DNA of 64,000 nt, taken from contig NZ_CP051626.1 in NCBI RefSeq assembly GCF_012844365.1, positions 620,001-684,000 of the forward strand. The letters run 5' to 3'. Position 1 is the first letter of the stretch; each line of letters starts with the position of its first letter. The DNA comes from Brevibacterium sp. 'Marine'. GTDB taxonomy: Bacteria > Actinomycetota > Actinomycetes > Actinomycetales > Brevibacteriaceae. The position numbers were made by a program, and so were the translations under genes. Below, in pieces: positions 45,201-53,181 of this stretch. The notes below the pieces were generated by a model. It was not told the DNA's origin and searched no databases. It worked only from the letters and a program-made list of their open reading frames with translations.

Positions 45201-46799
45201 GAATCATGGATGCAGTACCGATCCGTAATGAGGGCACATACTGTGGACACCGAGCTCACGGTCATGTTCCGAATCGCTGGCATTCCGGTGGCGGGCCCCG
45301 CGCTTGATACCTACTCGATTGTGATTTCAAATGAGTCTGACGAAACAATCGATGATGTGATCGAATCACTGGTTAGCCAGTCAGTTCTTCCCCATACGGT
45401 GTTCGTAGGGTCAGATGTGGAACGAGTTCGCGAGTATTTCGCTGGTACTGCTGTCCTGGTACAAACCCTCGATAAGGTTGAGGCTACTGCCAGCGATTGG
45501 ATAGGTGTACTGTCGGGCCCAGTACCTCGTACTCATTTTGAGGATTTGCTGTACGCGGGGCGCTTCGGCAATTGGACTCGCATAACTGCTAAGCAAGCTA
45601 GCTGGACAGATCGTGGCTCAACAATCGCACGAAGAGTCAATCAGACCACTAGCAAGGAAGGATTGATCCGCACCTCAGAAGTGAATCTAACTAAGAGTTT
45701 ATACTCACAACTCTCGGTAACAACCGGCTCGATAATCGAATGGATAGTTCCAAGACTGAGACTGGAAGACGGCAATGCTGCTCCGGTGTGCACCGAGCAC
45801 TCAGCGACGGAGCTTACAGTTGTCGTAGCCAGTCATGACCTCAAGTTTGCCGACAATATTATTGACGAGCTGAGGAGCGCAGGCCACCGCGTACTCATCG
45901 ACAAATGGGAATCGCATACGTCTCATGACGAAGCTACATCGCGTCAATTGCTCGACCGCGCGGATGTGATCTTCTGCGAATGGGGACTTGGTAACGCAGT
46001 ATGGTATTCGAAGAACAAATTACCGCATCAGCGCCTAGTCATACGTGTCCATTCCCAAGAATTGCGACGCCCGTATTTACAAGAACTGACGATGGTTAAC
46101 GTCGATGCCTTCGTGTTTGTCGGAGAGCTAACCCGTCAAGCCGCTATCAGCGGACATAATATTCCGGCAAATAAAACGTTCGTGATTCCCAACTTCGTGG
46201 ACAACGATGGATTGAAGCAACCGAAGTATTCGAAGACTGAGAAGAATCTCGGCTTAGTTGGTATCGTTCCGAAGTCGAAACGTATGGACCGTGCTCTGGA
46301 TATTCTTGAGAAGCTGCTAGAAGTCGACACGGAATACCGACTGTTCGTCAAAGGGAAAGGGACAGGCGACTATCCGTGGCTGAAAAATCGACCGGACGAG
46401 ATAGAGTACTACGACGCTCAGTACGCTCGTGTAGAGAGCATCAATAGGAGATTTCCGGGCTCTGTTATCTTCGACAAGTTTTCATCAGATATGTCGGAGT
46501 GGTATAGGAAGATTGGCGCCGTCTTATCGGTCAGTGATTTCGAATCTTTTCACTACACCATCCCGGACGGAGCTGCGTCGGGCGCAGAACCATTCTGCTT
46601 GGCGTGGCCCGGTGCTGACCTCTTATATCCCGACGATTGGGTTTACGACAGTATAGATGATATTGTTTCTGCCATTAGTCAGCGGCAGCCCGGTAGTGAA
46701 GACGCTAACCGACAATTTGTATCGGCTTATTTTAATGGCCAGGAATCCACGGCGCTGCTCCTTAACATGATTGTGGGAGGAAGCTCTCCTCTGAAGTAA
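42237..46799 (+). CDS. Giant multi-module glycosyltransferase (GT4 + CgeB-like + GT2-like + GT4-like)
   Basis: 1520 residues. Residues ~30-105 are a coiled coil (EELAVREGEYITKIEKLEEEL onward), followed by a linker. A GT4 module spans about 275-685 (MFNSNGYSTRTRGVVAGL, LPFVYEVRGLWEVTEAS, VTEMVSPLKPLESFASSKAV). A CgeB-like module spans 694-1020 (VDAVFIESAWEGNEGEW, IPTIFWNKEDPVHFNRF, HLNVNSVVESPSMYSRRL). About 1025-1185 looks like a reduced GT2 fold (YSIVISNESDETIDDVIESL). About 1190-1510 is another GT-B-like module (IRVHSQELRRPYL, GLVGIVPKSKRMDRALDIL, SVSDFESFHYTIPDG). It may assemble several bonds of a repeat unit in one chain. Confidence 0.85.
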   Translation: MTIHSDEHRSTEILFKQRSSELLSDPDELVRKFEELAVREGEYITKIEKLEEELKAVNQFAFEKKSVLSEQTKALGSARASLEAYRDENKRLKEDLKRVRGSSSLALGKALLSPIHSVKKLFESEEKRPDRPSSATSTPTESTKPSQAKSPDNIGKTRALAEIEMPESHASAVFSVGRNGETDQDGRLAKLAQSFNETRSAIDLAKLLTYQWYVCGMVSEPARVLARNNKVREALDTKTSILAARIVGAANMSEAQELIPARAKGPVYTPERERVMYCAHSTPMFNSNGYSTRTRGVVAGLAQAGIDVTVVARAGYPWDSAVDTVVPNETRYVSELDDVRYVHLPGPNLNNYPLDRYTIQAADSLVREAKLLRPSIIHAASNFRNALPALIAARRLGLPFVYEVRGLWEVTEASNKEGWDATERYSLMANLETLVATEADAILAITQEVADELIARGVTATKIKIAPNSVDSNSFLPLPVDAEYAKKRNIRTDVPTIGFAGSLVEYEGLDTLLEAGKILDEHDREFQIVIAGSGSYEAELRKKCDDERIRNVAFTGRVPIAEMRRLYSLFDIMPCPRKSLPVTEMVSPLKPLESFASSKAVVLSDVSPHRILAGKNEERALLFPAGNAEALAAVLERLIDDHELTEELGRRGRRWVRSSRSWTSLGLNIREWYREARDHYGNAIDIECRSLDQLKVGVIADEFTRKTLAGSVNAVPLGRRTWKNQLSEVKVDAVFIESAWEGNEGEWHRGVGYYGDDENRDLCDLISYCVARSIPTIFWNKEDPVHFNRFRRTAARFDFVFTTDANMVPLYLSTEWARTKVAASLPFYAQPKIHNPLPGEIPYDESVAYAGTYYGDRYKERSKTLTAILAAAQPYGLSIYDRQLAFADSPYSFPREFKANVKGALPYDAVIDSYKAHIAHLNVNSVVESPSMYSRRLVEIPASGGVVLSGPGRGIIETFGTTIPAMSDMQDWRALLHSWTTDPVERIAESWMQYRSVMRAHTVDTELTVMFRIAGIPVAGPALDTYSIVISNESDETIDDVIESLVSQSVLPHTVFVGSDVERVREYFAGTAVLVQTLDKVEATASDWIGVLSGPVPRTHFEDLLYAGRFGNWTRITAKQASWTDRGSTIARRVNQTTSKEGLIRTSEVNLTKSLYSQLSVTTGSIIEWIVPRLRLEDGNAAPVCTEHSATELTVVVASHDLKFADNIIDELRSAGHRVLIDKWESHTSHDEATSRQLLDRADVIFCEWGLGNAVWYSKNKLPHQRLVIRVHSQELRRPYLQELTMVNVDAFVFVGELTRQAAISGHNIPANKTFVIPNFVDNDGLKQPKYSKTEKNLGLVGIVPKSKRMDRALDILEKLLEVDTEYRLFVKGKGTGDYPWLKNRPDEIEYYDAQYARVESINRRFPGSVIFDKFSSDMSEWYRKIGAVLSVSDFESFHYTIPDGAASGAEPFCLAWPGADLLYPDDWVYDSIDDIVSAISQRQPGSEDANRQFVSAYFNGQESTALLLNMIVGGSSPLK

Positions 46800-47082
46800 A
46801 GATAAATTCACATTTGGGAATTCAGGGCTCAAAGTGTCGATCTACTGAAAAGTGCGGACTTTTGACCTGAAGTTCAAAATGCATTGATAAATGTAATGTG
46901 AATTTAGTTAATCACTATGTGACTATTGATCAATTCATCGTGAGCCTGGGTCGAAAGAACCTGGGTGTAACAATATGCATCCTTGGCTGGCCTCGAGAAC
47001 CGTAGTCGCCAACGGGATCAGCAGGTTCGGTCAGCTCTCCGTTCCTGTCTCCACCCACGGCGTATTGTTCTTTAAGCCTTGT
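46800..47082. other. AT-rich stretch without a gene, ahead of an IS110 relic
   Basis: The first 170 bases are strongly AT-rich and hold no ribosome site or clear terminator. Codons from 46975 on are open but lack family character. I see nothing functional here beyond a possible promoter or insertion scar. Confidence 0.4.
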
Positions 47083-47276
47083 CCTGAGTTGCTTTACTTT
47101 AGACAATATGAGGGAAAGATGCGGCTGGGCCTCCGTGCATCAAAGCATTCGTGGGTTACCCAGCCACAGACACCCTCCTACCGGGAGCACCGGTTTCGGG
47201 TGTGTACTGGTGGAGCCACATTTGAGCTCTTGGAGGTCCCGACTTGCTCAAGACTACCTTTATCGGACTCGGTTCA
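47083..47276 (+). mobile_element. IS110-family left end (copy A): non-coding leader plus transposase start
   Basis: About 94% identical to 55838-56034. It begins CCTGAGTTGCTT, runs ~160 bases without coding potential, and ends in the transposase start reading MLKTTFIGL. Small stems are visible inside (TGGGTTACCCA, CTCC-TACCG-GGAG, GTGG-AG-CCAC). In IS110-family elements the non-coding end carries the bridge RNA, so this leader is a candidate for such a relic. Copy A lacks two bases that keep IGLDV in frame in copy B. Confidence 0.65.
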
Positions 47277-47515
47277 CGCGAAGACTGTGACTGCAGCAGC
47301 GCTGAACGCGAACACTGGCGCGATCGACCGGGCCACGATGCACGCCGACAATCTCACAGTCGTTTCGTGAGTGAAGACTCATGGGGTGGACGTTGCGGTC
47401 ACTTACGAGGTCGGACCGACAGGCTACGGACTCGCTCGAGATCTGACAGATCGCGACATCGCATGCACGGTTGCGGCGCCGTCGAAACTTCTTCGAGCCC
47501 CGGGTGATCGGGGCC
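47244..47515 (+). pseudogene. Degraded IS110-family transposase fragment
   Basis: Starting at TTG 47244, MLKTTFIGL is followed by a two-base deletion that removes the catalytic Asp of IGLDV and shifts frame. Continuing in the corrected frames gives VHAKTVTAAALNANTGAIDR and then VTYEVGPTGYGLARDL and CTVAAPSKLLRAPGDRG, all typical of the DEDD-type IS110 N-terminal domain. The block between them is shortened and the whole C-terminal serine domain is missing. It cannot be active. Confidence 0.7.
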
Positions 47516-47568
47516 TGACACGGAGTGGGACACAGCCGTGGGCGTGTGATTGAATAGTACCTGAGAGG

Positions 47569-47632
47569 TGCCCCTTTCTGAGCGGGAAATGGAGACTTAG
47601 AACATCACCATTTTCCCCGTCCGAAAGGGGCA
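47569..47632. repeat. Imperfect inverted repeat (~24-bp arms)
   Basis: TGCCCCTTTCTGAGCGGGAA on the left faces CCCCGTCCGAAAGGGGCA on the right across a 15-base spacer; most positions pair. It lies just after the transposase relic. It could be a terminator, or two ends of a small insertion sequence with its body lost. Confidence 0.5.
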
Positions 47633-47784
47633 TTTCCATTTCACGCAATGCCTGATCCGGCTACTTGCATCGGTGGGTCAAGGTTAAGCCAAAAAAGGGT
47701 TCCAGCCGATCGGATTATATTCCCTAGTTCTCGACCGTCTCCAGCCGAGCATGGTAATTCGGGGCTAGTCCGACACCGCGAATT

Positions 47785-47813
47785 TTGCGCGTGCATGCTA
47801 CAGGTAAGATACT
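47785..47813 (+). promoter_or_regulatory. Candidate promoter of UDP-glucose dehydrogenase gene
   Basis: TTGCGC and GATACT are separated by 17 bases, a fair match to a housekeeping -35/-10 pair. Transcription would start about 45 bases before the TTG start codon. Confidence 0.35.
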
Positions 47814-47865
47814 AGTGATACATAAACACCCCAAGCCTCAAAGTCTGCACATAGGAGTACTCGGT

Positions 47866-49173
47866 TTGAAGATTTCAGTCATCGGATGCGGATACCTAGG
47901 TGCAGTGCATGCTGCTGCAATGGCATCTCTGGGACACGACGTCATTGGCATCGACGTTGACGAGGTCAAGGTCGATGCCCTGACCGCGGGGCTTCCGCCC
48001 TTTTTTGAGCCAGGCTTGAGTGAACTACTCCTCGCAGGTCAGGACCGCGGAAGCCTCAAATTCGCAACCGATATCTCGCAGGTTGCAGGCGCGAAAGTTC
48101 ATTTCATTTGTGTAGGAACTCCGCAGAAGGCCGGCGAGTTCGCTGCAGATGTCACGTACGTTGACGCGGCTGTGGAATCTCTACGTCCACATTTGGACAC
48201 CGACTCTATCGTTGTAGGGAAGTCGACGGTACCGGTCGGAACTGCTGAACGCCTTGCTGGTGCCATTTCAGAGTCAGGGGCCTCCCTGATGTGGAATCCA
48301 GAGTTCCTGCGCGAGGGGCATGCCGTCGACGACACGCTACACCCGAACCGCCTCGTATACGGTGTTGCCGATGGCGAACCGGGGAAGCGGGCGACCAGAT
48401 ACCTCGACGAAGTTTATGCCGAGATGCTATCGGACAGTCTTCCGCGTTTAATTACGGATTTCGCTACTGCGGAACTGGTCAAAACCGCAGCGAACTCCTT
48501 TCTCGCGACGAAGATCTCTTTCATAAATGCGATGTCTGAACTTTGTGAAGCTTCAGGCGCTGACGTCACTCAGCTTGCGGACGCTATAGGAATGGATGAC
48601 CGCATCGGACGCAAGTTCCTCAACGCCGGACTTGGATTCGGTGGGGGTTGTTTGCCCAAGGACATTCGAGCGTTCATGGCGAGAGCAGGCGAGCTCGGCG
48701 CGGATCAGGCTGTGGCGTTTCTGCGCGAAATTGATTCGATCAATATGCGTCGACGAGTTCGCATCGTGGATATCGCTCGTGATGCCCTGCATGGGTCATT
48801 TATTGGGAAGAGGATCACCGTACTTGGTGCGGCGTTCAAGCCCGATAGCGACGACGTTCGGGACTCCCCTGCTCTGGCAGTCGCTCGCCTCATAGCCACC
48901 CAGGGTGGAGTGGTAACCGTGACGGACCCCCAAGCGATCGATAACGCTTCGAAATCGTTTCCCGAACTCAACTATGTAATCAACACCTCCGACGCGTTGC
49001 TCAATGCGGATGCGGTGCTTCTGCTCACCGAATGGCGCGAGTATCAAGATCTTGACCCGAAGCAGACAGCTTCGCTCGTCGCCGGAAGGATCTTGATCGA
49101 CGGCCGTAATGTGCTCTCTCCTGAGCTATGGCGTAAGGCGGGCTGGACATATCGAGCTCTTGGCCGACCGTGA
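47866..49173 (+). CDS. ugd: UDP-glucose 6-dehydrogenase
   Basis: 435 residues. KISVIGCGYLGAVHAAAMASLGHDVIGIDVD (NAD), PPFFEPGLSELL, VGTPQKAGEFAADVTYVD, MWNPEFLREGHAVDDTLHPNRLVYG, the catalytic Cys in GFGGGCLPKDIRAF, and LGAAFKPDSDDVRDSPA. It makes UDP-glucuronate for the glycan. Translation begins at TTG 47866 with AGGAG eight bases upstream; the open frame from 47785 would add 27 residues lacking family similarity. Confidence 0.9.
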   Translation: MKISVIGCGYLGAVHAAAMASLGHDVIGIDVDEVKVDALTAGLPPFFEPGLSELLLAGQDRGSLKFATDISQVAGAKVHFICVGTPQKAGEFAADVTYVDAAVESLRPHLDTDSIVVGKSTVPVGTAERLAGAISESGASLMWNPEFLREGHAVDDTLHPNRLVYGVADGEPGKRATRYLDEVYAEMLSDSLPRLITDFATAELVKTAANSFLATKISFINAMSELCEASGADVTQLADAIGMDDRIGRKFLNAGLGFGGGCLPKDIRAFMARAGELGADQAVAFLREIDSINMRRRVRIVDIARDALHGSFIGKRITVLGAAFKPDSDDVRDSPALAVARLIATQGGVVTVTDPQAIDNASKSFPELNYVINTSDALLNADAVLLLTEWREYQDLDPKQTASLVAGRILIDGRNVLSPELWRKAGWTYRALGRP

Positions 49174-49902
49174 ATGCTCAACAGGCGCGGCGTATATCTC
49201 GAACCGAGAGACTCCAACTCAGGAATGTAACAAATGCATGGAAAATACTCAATCAATCGCATTGCCAAGCCGCTAATTCGCGAGGGCTTAACGTGATGTC
49301 TAGCGCAGCAGCTTAGAGGCCGGTACTCTAGCCGACCGTTGCAAGAAAGTGGACTCCTGTTGCCCTGGAGGAACTGAACGAACGTAAAGAACTGCGATGG
49401 AACTCGCCAGTTATGACAGGGATCGGATCCTGAGGTCGCCCGATTTATTTCTTGCAACTGGTGATTGCTTGAATCAAGCGCAGGTTCCTGTGAAGGCAAT
49501 TCAGATGGACTTAAGCACGGCGGTTGGGAGGTCTGAAGCAAAAATAATACGAGTTGAAACTGCTGGAGGTAAGCGCGGACGCTAAAGGAGTTTACGCAGT
49601 TTAAATCTTTCCGAATGCAGACACTCAGATATTCACAACGAGAAGAAGAACCGTAGTCTGTACGAGTATCGACTAACCATCTCGTTGGATCTTACAATTT
49701 TGAACTGCAATTTTCGGATAATCCGCGGTTTAGTAGTATGAAGAAACAAGATAAATACGTAATGGACTCATGATTGGCTCGCGCAGGCAGATCCAAATCA
49801 GTAGCCGACAGTTGGAACCCGAAGAGCCCGCTGAGGATCCTGGCTGTCGCGAGATGCCGAGAGCACGAGGCACCGTGATATTATCAACAGGAGTCTAAAG
49901 TC
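49174..49902. other. 729-base region without a supported gene
   Basis: Several stop-rich, mixed-composition stretches. One 62-codon frame (49397-49585) has a moderately placed GGAGG 27 bases before its ATG but resembles nothing and was not called. The region looks like eroded DNA between two glycan gene blocks; a promoter for the following genes must lie near its 3' end. Confidence 0.4.
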
Positions 49903-50367
49903 ATGCGCACAGTAGCGCAGCACCATCGTGAAAGGGCCAGTGGTGTGGAAGATACCTTATCGTTTAATCTCCCGACTGCAGCAATGGAAGTGGTACCGGG
50001 GATTAGAGTTACAGCGAGTGTAAGTTCAAAGAGCTATATAGCCTGCTTCTCATTTGAAGGGCCAGGTGTTCGTGTTGAATCAGCGGAAGAGACGCCGATA
50101 GGTCTCTATTGGTCAAAGACGCTGAATTCTCCGTTTCAGTATTTTAGTGAGATAGAATTTGAGCCCTCGGAGTCCTATCAGATTGTATATCTAAAAAAAT
50201 TCCGACCGCCGCTTGGCGCGAATAAGATCAAGATTAAAATACTTCCGTGGTCACAAAGTGCTGGTTCGACGCTATCACCATTCTCCGGAGTAATTCTAGA
50301 AACCAATATACTCGATCGTCCTGCAATCATTATGCCAGAAGAGGTAGATCATTTTGGAAACTTTTGA
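49903..50367 (+). CDS. Hypothetical protein in glycan locus
   Basis: 154 residues, not recognised. Alternating hydrophobic and polar residues (GIRVTASVSSKSYIACFSFEG; NKIKIKILPWSQSAGSTLSPFSGVILETNI) suggest an all-beta sandwich without signal peptide or membrane helix. Its 3' end overlaps the next glycosyltransferase by 14 bases, so the two are translationally linked. A small sugar-binding or accessory role for that enzyme is possible but unproven. GGAG lies about 13 bases upstream of the ATG. Confidence 0.6.
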   Translation: MRTVAQHHRERASGVEDTLSFNLPTAAMEVVPGIRVTASVSSKSYIACFSFEGPGVRVESAEETPIGLYWSKTLNSPFQYFSEIEFEPSESYQIVYLKKFRPPLGANKIKIKILPWSQSAGSTLSPFSGVILETNILDRPAIIMPEEVDHFGNF

Positions 50368-52390
50368 CGTATCTGTGGTCATAGGGTTTCGCGATTGGGG
50401 TGCTGATCGCATAAGGCGGTCGGCTAGCAGCATAATGCAAGCATTTAATGGCGTCTCTGGCGAGTTGATAATATCGGATTATGGTAGCGTTGATCCTGAA
50501 CCTGTGAAACAGGTGGCTGATCAAATCGGCGCGAGGTATGTGTATACTGCTGGCGACCCAGTCTGGTCACGTTCAAGAGCTTTGAACGCCGGTTTCGCAA
50601 TTGCGCAGGGCGAACTACTTGTTTCGACCGATGCGGATATGTTGTTTTCCCCTAAATCAATTAGAACAATTGTTGAGACCGCCCGAGAAGCTGAAGATTG
50701 CGCGCTATTCTTGCAATGCAGGGATTTGCCGCAAAGTATGGATGATGAATTCTTTTCCAATCATCCAACGGTCGACTGGGTACAGCTGGAAAGAGCGGGT
50801 CGCCTTCGTCCGCGTTGGGGCATGGGCGGCATGATGGCCATCCCCGCTCGCGGATTCGAAGTAATACGTGGATTCGACGAGCGTCTTCATACCTATGGCG
50901 GTGAAGATTTGGATTTTGCCCAACGAGCTCGACGCGCTGGATACCGTACGGTTTGGGTCGATGACCCGGAGGTCCGCATGTATCACATGTGGCACCCGCC
51001 AACTATCCGCACAGTTGAACAAACAGAAGCTGGCCGTGAAGCGGTGGCCTTCAATAAGCAGGTTGTCTACAAAGACAAAACGTTTACGAGAAATACATTG
51101 GCGTGGAATTGGAAGCCTAAGGGTGCGGCCCCGCTGGTTAGTATAGTCTTTGCTACTAAGAATCGCGCTGACCTTCTCGTTGAAGCTATACGCTCTGTAT
51201 TGATCCAATCAGTTCAGGACTTTGAGGTGATAGTCGTCGATGATGGATCGGACGATGATTCGACTCAGGTGGCTGTCGAAAGCTTCAACGATAATCGAAT
51301 CAGATACTTCAAGCAGCCATCCGAGGGTATTTCCGTCGCACGAAATCTCGCGCTAGCTGAAACTCGAGGGTATTTTACAGCAGTAATGGACGATGATGAC
51401 ATCATGCCGCCACAACGGCTTGAATGGCAACTTGAGTCTATCACCGCTGACCATGTCGGCTCAGCTGGTTCATTTGTCAACTTTGATGATGAAACCGGCG
51501 AGTTGCATCTGATCGTCTCTAGGCTACCTACAATTGCCCAAGCCGCTGAAAAGGGCGGAGCTCCCGGGCACGGGACGTGGCTAATAAGAACCGACGTAAT
51601 GAGGTCCATTCGGTACGATGAAACTCTAACAAGCGGTGTCGACAATAACTTCTTCCTTCGTCTGCTTAGGTCTGGATATAAGATTGCACATTGTGGTAAA
51701 CCTGTGTTACTAAGACGCCGCCATAAAAGTCAGGTGTCCGTAGTTGACAATTCGAATCAGGGAGATGCCGCGAAGCAAGCGCTTCAGTACTTCAATTTTG
51801 GGCTGGGTAAGTGGCACTTGAAACAGCTTGCCGAAGAGGCTAAGGAGTTGAGCTATCCACAAATCGGAGAAAAAGCGGATTATATTCGCAGTGTGCAGTC
51901 TTATCTGCCAGATTCGCTTGTGCGACGTAATGCTACGGTGCGAGTTACAGACGATATAAAATTCTTGCCACGTTTTGATGGCTCTCCCTATTTTCAAAGA
52001 CTCAGTCGCGATGGGTTGACTCTGTCTGCGCGATTAACAGTATTGAACGCCTCATACTCTGATCTGGTTTACTTAATGTCATTGGGACGCGACCTTGAGG
52101 CAGAACTTGTCGAATCTGAAAATGACGCTCTATCACCGAAGACTCAAGCAGGCTGGGTGCTCTCCGCACTTGAGGACTACCTCGAGCAAACTCCCACAGG
52201 AGAGGCGGTCTCTATACACAGGAACAACGAAAGTTTCAACGGTGAAGTCCATAGGGGTGTCAATTACGAGATGATTAGTGGTGAAGTTACTGAGTCTATA
52301 AATATATGCCGCCACGAAATCGGAGATGCCGTGGAAGTGCCGGTGCCGTGGGTAGTTTACGGTCGAACTGCTAAGGAGTTTTGGTCATGA
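50354..52390 (+). CDS. Tandem GT2 glycosyltransferase
   Basis: 678 residues with two GT-A modules. The first (1-235) has VSVVIGFRDWGADRIRRS, LVSTDADMLFS (DAD) and GEDLDFAQRARR. The second (259-500) has VSIVFATKNRADLLVEAIRSV, VVDDGSDDDS, AVMDDDDIMPPQR and GVDNNFFLRLLRSG. The last ~170 residues are not recognised. Two GT2 modules in one chain are typical of polymerases that add alternating sugars, such as chondroitin or hyaluronan synthases, so this could build a disaccharide backbone. Start is TTG 50354 within the previous gene. Confidence 0.87.
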   Translation: METFDVSVVIGFRDWGADRIRRSASSIMQAFNGVSGELIISDYGSVDPEPVKQVADQIGARYVYTAGDPVWSRSRALNAGFAIAQGELLVSTDADMLFSPKSIRTIVETAREAEDCALFLQCRDLPQSMDDEFFSNHPTVDWVQLERAGRLRPRWGMGGMMAIPARGFEVIRGFDERLHTYGGEDLDFAQRARRAGYRTVWVDDPEVRMYHMWHPPTIRTVEQTEAGREAVAFNKQVVYKDKTFTRNTLAWNWKPKGAAPLVSIVFATKNRADLLVEAIRSVLIQSVQDFEVIVVDDGSDDDSTQVAVESFNDNRIRYFKQPSEGISVARNLALAETRGYFTAVMDDDDIMPPQRLEWQLESITADHVGSAGSFVNFDDETGELHLIVSRLPTIAQAAEKGGAPGHGTWLIRTDVMRSIRYDETLTSGVDNNFFLRLLRSGYKIAHCGKPVLLRRRHKSQVSVVDNSNQGDAAKQALQYFNFGLGKWHLKQLAEEAKELSYPQIGEKADYIRSVQSYLPDSLVRRNATVRVTDDIKFLPRFDGSPYFQRLSRDGLTLSARLTVLNASYSDLVYLMSLGRDLEAELVESENDALSPKTQAGWVLSALEDYLEQTPTGEAVSIHRNNESFNGEVHRGVNYEMISGEVTESINICRHEIGDAVEVPVPWVVYGRTAKEFWS

Positions 52391-53010
52391 AATTGACGTG
52401 GCAAGGGACAAACTACGCTCAGGTGGGTTTTCACAGCGAGTTGCATGAGTACGATGCGGCTCCGCCTGTGTCCTCACTGCTGATGGACCGAGCTCCTGTA
52501 TCTATTAATCCTGAACGCGAAGCTATCGCCGGCTATCTCGCCTTCGGGCGGTGGGTTAGTGGAGATTTACAGCTGCCACATAGGTTGGGCCCAAATACTG
52601 CCGCGGCTATTGAAAACGACTTAGATCATGTCCAGGTTAGGCCCGGACCCATCGAATATTATCCAAAGCCGTTAGAAATCGGTCTGCGAGAAGTCGAACT
52701 GAATTTCGACACTAAATTTCCAACAGTCGCTGATTGTGCACTGACTATATTGCCTGCATCAGAGTGGTCAGGTTCTCTCCGATCATTGCGGTCAATGGCG
52801 ATAGCTTCTAATGCGTTTGTCTTAGACGCGGCTGCAAGCTCGTCCTCTGTGTCAATACGTGCCAGGCTCGCGGTTGCCGTTCTGTTTGCAGGCGATCTTT
52901 CCGCTGATTCTTTCGTTATTAGCGCGGATATCGAAGAGCGGGAGAAGCAAAAGTTGGGGAATCTGTTGCTCTCGGTGCGTCTGGGCGTGCGTTTTGTTGA
53001 AAGATGGTGA
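52387..53010 (+). CDS. Unknown protein, possible half-size relative of the PP-loop gene product
   Basis: 207 residues, starting at an ATG that overlaps the previous stop (ATGA). No family recognised. The N-terminal ~105 residues resemble those of the PP-loop protein at 54.5 kb in order and spacing (a REAIAGYLA versus DDLIAGFFA block, then GPNTAAAIEND versus SPAIVDVIEEF), but no SGG-DS loop follows. Beyond the stop a different frame stays open to 53125 and reads protein-like (GGWFNGRKLFMMWRARES), so the gene may be frameshifted or its tail lost. Confidence 0.55.
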   Translation: MKLTWQGTNYAQVGFHSELHEYDAAPPVSSLLMDRAPVSINPEREAIAGYLAFGRWVSGDLQLPHRLGPNTAAAIENDLDHVQVRPGPIEYYPKPLEIGLREVELNFDTKFPTVADCALTILPASEWSGSLRSLRSMAIASNAFVLDAAASSSSVSIRARLAVAVLFAGDLSADSFVISADIEEREKQKLGNLLLSVRLGVRFVERW

Positions 53011-53181
53011 GTCCAAAGGATTCAGTGGATTCGGCTCTGGAGTTCGGCCCATCCGCTTGTTGGGTGGGTGGTTTAACGGTCGGAAGTTGTTCATGATGTG
53101 GCGCGCAAGGGAAAGCATGACGTAGGATCGCTGAAACGGCCGTGAAAGACTCGTATGCTTTAAGTGATAATCCGCATCTCA

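Noticed and set aside
46975-47370. A 131-codon gene covering the IS110 leader
   Set aside because: The open frame is the conserved non-coding leader plus a frame-shifted piece of transposase; in the second copy the frame is not preserved.
49397-49585. A 62-codon gene between ugd and the 154-residue hypothetical
   Set aside because: The GGAGG is too far upstream, no similarity is recognised, and nearby DNA is eroded.
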